A stretch of DNA of 10,244 nt, from NCBI GenBank assembly GCA_026984595.1, contig JALSRW010000404.1, forward strand, positions 1 through 10,244, given 5' to 3'. Under the pieces are notes generated by a model. It was not told the origin of the DNA, did no database searches, and was given only the letters and a program-made list of their open reading frames with translations. This DNA is from Alphaproteobacteria bacterium. Lineage in GTDB: Bacteria; Pseudomonadota; Alphaproteobacteria; Geminicoccales; Geminicoccaceae. The position numbers and the translations under genes were made by a program. This document shows, piece after piece, positions 1 through 10,244 of this stretch (its first letter is position 1; each line of letters starts with the position of its first letter).

Positions 1-823
<823 letters not shown>

Positions 824-854
824 GGGGTCTATCCTGATCCGTTCTCTGGCCGGG

Positions 855-1322
855 TCACCAGCGATAATGGGCGAAGGCGCGGTTGGCCTCGGCCATCCGG
901 AGCGTGTCCTCGCGCTTCTTGACGGCGGCGCCGCGTCCCTGGGCGGCATCCAGGAGCTCGCGGGCGAGGCGCTCCTTCATGGTCTTTTCCGAACGCGCCC
1001 GGGCGGCGTTGATCAGCCAGCGGATGGCCAGCGCCTGCCGGCGTTCGGGACGCACCTCGACCGGCACCTGGTAGGTGGCGCCGCCGACGCGGCGCGAGCG
1101 CACCTCGAGGGTCGGCTTGACGTTCTCCACCGCCTCCAGGAACAGCGGCAGCGGGTCCTTGCCGGCCCGCCGGCTCATTTCGTCGAGGGCACCGTAGACG
1201 ATCTTCTCGGCGACGGACTTCTTGCCGTCCTCCATGATGCAGTTGATGAACTTGGCCAGCACCACGTCCCGGAACTTGGGGTCGGGAGTGACCTCTCGCT
1301 TCTCGGCTGCACGACGTCGCAT
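855..1322 (-). CDS. rpsG: 30S ribosomal protein S7
   Basis: S7 is a primary 16S rRNA-binding protein that nucleates assembly of the 30S head and lies near the E-site and mRNA exit. The product is 155 residues, close to the usual 156. It begins MRRRAAEKREVTPDPKF and ends FAHYRW, both family hallmarks; EDGKKSVAEKIVYGA (about residues 31-45) and the VGGATYQVPVEVRPERR region (about 79-95) are also typical. The start is unambiguous: an in-frame TAG lies two codons upstream (1326-1328), and a strong GAGGGG ribosome binding site (1332-1337) sits 9 bases before the ATG. The common second-position serine (MSRR or MARR) is absent. The gap to rpsL is 17 bases, which implies translational coupling. In E. 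coli, S7 represses this operon by binding a roughly 100-base rpsL-rpsG spacer; no room for such a site exists here. Confidence 0.98.
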   Translation of the reverse strand: MRRRAAEKREVTPDPKFRDVVLAKFINCIMEDGKKSVAEKIVYGALDEMSRRAGKDPLPLFLEAVENVKPTLEVRSRRVGGATYQVPVEVRPERRQALAIRWLINAARARSEKTMKERLARELLDAAQGRGAAVKKREDTLRMAEANRAFAHYRW

Positions 1323-1339
1323 GTTCTAGCGCCCCTCGC

Positions 1340-1711
1340 TCACTTCGGCCGTTTCACGCCATATTTGGAGCGGCTCTGCTTGCGCCCGCTCACCCCCTGG
1401 GTGTCGAGGGTGCCGCGGATGATGTGGTAGCGGACACCGGGCAGGTCCTTGACCCGCCCGCCGCGGATCAGCACCACCGAATGTTCCTGCAGATTGTGCC
1501 CCTCGCCGGGGATGTAGCTCGTCACCTCGTAGCCGTTGGTGAGCCGCACGCGGGCCACCTTCCGCAGCGCCGAGTTGGGCTTCTTGGGGGTGGTCGTGTA
1601 GACCCGCGTGCACACCCCGCGCTTCTGCGGACAGGCCTGCAGGGCCGGCACCTTGTTGCGGGTCACTGGCTTTTCGCGCCCGCGTCGGACGAGCTGGTTG
1701 ATCGTCGGCAT
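1340..1711 (-). CDS. rpsL: 30S ribosomal protein S12
   Basis: S12 sits at the 30S decoding centre and helps control translational accuracy. The product has 123 residues, the usual length, with no internal break. It starts MPTINQLVRRGREK and carries the conserved core CPQKRGVCTRVYTTTPKKPN (residues 27-46) and the loop GGRVKDLPGVRYH (84-96), ending SKYGVKRPK. Counting Met as 1, Lys43, Lys88 and Pro91 are the wild-type residues whose substitution gives streptomycin resistance or dependence, so the sequence predicts a streptomycin-sensitive S12. Asp89 is the position methylthiolated by RimO in many bacteria. The ribosome binding site is modest (GGGAA at 1721-1725, 9 bases from ATG). It is the first gene of the str operon, behind its own promoter at 1891-1919 and a leader of about 170 bases, and is followed closely by rpsG. 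Confidence 0.98.
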   Translation of the reverse strand: MPTINQLVRRGREKPVTRNKVPALQACPQKRGVCTRVYTTTPKKPNSALRKVARVRLTNGYEVTSYIPGEGHNLQEHSVVLIRGGRVKDLPGVRYHIIRGTLDTQGVSGRKQSRSKYGVKRPK

Positions 1712-1884
1712 GTCGAACGTTTCCCGAAATCTGCCCGCTTGCGTGGAAACCCGGTGATGGAGACGAAAACAGCCTGACCGGCCACCGATTCGATCCGGTT
1801 GCGGTCAGTAGGTTTCGACCCGTTGCTCACTAACCCGGCGCTGCGTCTGATCCGCGAGGGTCACCGCCAGCACCACAGACAAGC
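1712..1884 (-). other. Untranslated leader of the rpsL-rpsG-fusA transcript
   Basis: This stretch lies between the inferred transcription start (about 1883-1885, 6-8 bases past the -10 element) and the rpsL ATG. I see no convincing open frame with a ribosome binding site and no tRNA or known riboswitch. It holds two inverted repeats, listed separately. A leader of about 170 bases is long for a ribosomal protein operon and is a plausible site for feedback or attenuation control, but that is inference. The start point depends on the promoter call being right. Confidence 0.5.
1774..1808 (-). promoter_or_regulatory. Hairpin in the rpsL leader, possible attenuator
   Basis: On the minus strand CTGACCG (1802-1808) pairs perfectly with CGGTCAG (1774-1780). 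A small internal loop follows (2 bases against 3), then ACCG (1796-1799) pairs with CGGT (1784-1787), leaving an 8-base loop. Four Ts follow at 1766-1769 after a four-base gap. This resembles a weak intrinsic terminator or attenuator about 60 bases before rpsL, but the T run is short and set back from the stem. It could equally be a protein-binding leader hairpin. Confidence 0.4.
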
Positions 1885-1888
1885 GCCG
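1836..1888 (-). repeat. Inverted repeat at the start of the rpsL leader
   Basis: CGGCGCT (1882-1888) and AGCGCCG (1836-1842) are a perfect 7-base inverted repeat on the minus strand. Inside it, TCTG (1876-1879) pairs with CAGA (1846-1849). The outer arm overlaps the promoter discriminator and the expected transcription start, so only part of the upstream arm would be in the RNA. The loop is long (26 bases). It is a weak RNA hairpin or possibly a chance pairing in GC-rich DNA. Confidence 0.3.
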
Positions 1889-1890
1889 TG

Positions 1891-1919
1891 CTTCTACTGC
1901 CGCCCATGGGCATCGTCAA
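1891..1919 (-). promoter_or_regulatory. Sigma70-type promoter of the str operon (rpsL-rpsG-fusA)
   Basis: On the minus strand the -35 element TTGACG (1914-1919) matches 5 of 6 consensus bases, the spacer is exactly 17 bases, and the -10 element TAGAAG (1891-1896) matches 4 of 6. The bases after the -10 (CACGGCGC) form a GC-rich discriminator, a feature of ribosomal promoters repressed by ppGpp and DksA; stringent control is therefore a reasonable inference. The promoter lies 16 bases past the T run of the rpoC terminator, so it would start a fresh transcript exactly where the upstream one ends. The spacer contains the 10-base palindrome GCCCATGGGC (1902-1911). Confidence 0.8.
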
Positions 1920-1934
1920 GTCCCGCGGGCGGCG

Positions 1935-1964
1935 AAAAAGGGGCGAACCGCAAGGGTCCGCCCC
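1935..1964 (-). terminator. Intrinsic terminator after rpoC
   Basis: On the minus strand GGGGCGGACC (1955-1964) pairs with GGTTCGCCCC (1940-1949) over all ten positions, with one G-U pair. The loop is the five bases CTTGC, and five Ts follow directly at 1935-1939. The stem begins 15 bases after the rpoC stop codon. No T run follows in the plus direction, so it acts only on the minus strand. It should end the rpoBC transcript before the str promoter. Confidence 0.92.
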
Positions 1965-1979
1965 GGTTCGATCGGCCCC

Positions 1980-6155
<4,176 letters not shown>

Positions 6156-6183
6156 GATGACTCGCTCTCTCCCGCTGCGCTGC

Positions 6184-6221
6184 CGGCTCGCACGGGGGTG
6201 GCCGGAACCACTCCCGAGCCG
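6184..6221 (-). promoter_or_regulatory. Strong hairpin in the rpoB-rpoC spacer
   Basis: On the minus strand CGGCTCG (6215-6221) pairs perfectly with CGAGCCG (6184-6190). Inside it, GGAGTGG pairs with CCACCCC at six of seven positions around the loop TTCCGG, leaving a four-base bulge on one side. The stem starts three bases after the rpoB stop codon. There is no T run after it, so it is not an intrinsic terminator. It could be an RNase processing site, a stabiliser of the rpoB 3' end, or a structure that sets beta to beta' translation; the sequence alone cannot decide. Confidence 0.5.
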
Positions 6222-6224
6222 TCG

Positions 6225-10244
<4,020 letters not shown>

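Overview
This is an ordinary, highly conserved bacterial housekeeping window, and every gene lies on the minus strand. Read in the direction of transcription (right to left), the order is rpoB (5' end cut by the right edge), rpoC, a 268-base intergenic control region, rpsL, rpsG, and fusA (3' end cut by the left edge). This is the classic junction between the rpoBC transcription unit and the str operon. The genes encode the two largest RNA polymerase subunits, ribosomal proteins S12 and S7, and translation elongation factor G.

The DNA is strongly GC-rich, with third codon positions mostly G or C. This creates many long spurious open frames on the opposite strand and in shadow frames. The protein sequences look alphaproteobacterial. 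RpoB has a stretch reading [20 protein letters not shown] followed by alpha-type segments, and the RpoC insert around VIDWRQSAR is of alpha type. A GC-rich alphaproteobacterium of Rhodospirillales-like type is my best guess. This rests on recalled family patterns, not on a search.

Layout: rpoB fills 6225-10244 and stays open to the right edge; about 25-30 N-terminal residues lie outside. A 69-base spacer (6156-6224) with a strong hairpin precedes rpoC (1980-6155). Just past the rpoC stop is a textbook intrinsic terminator (1935-1964). It is followed at once by a good sigma70-type promoter (-35 at 1914-1919, -10 at 1891-1896, 17-base spacer). A leader of about 170 bases with two inverted repeats leads to rpsL (1340-1711), rpsG (855-1322) and fusA (1-823). 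The str genes are closely packed, with gaps of 17 and 31 bases.

I found no mobile element, CRISPR array, tRNA, rRNA or accessory gene, and no sign of a previously undescribed system. The points worth a second look are all regulatory: the terminator-promoter handover, the structured rpsL leader, the rpoB-rpoC hairpin, and a 17-base rpsL-rpsG gap too short for an Escherichia coli-style S7 feedback site.
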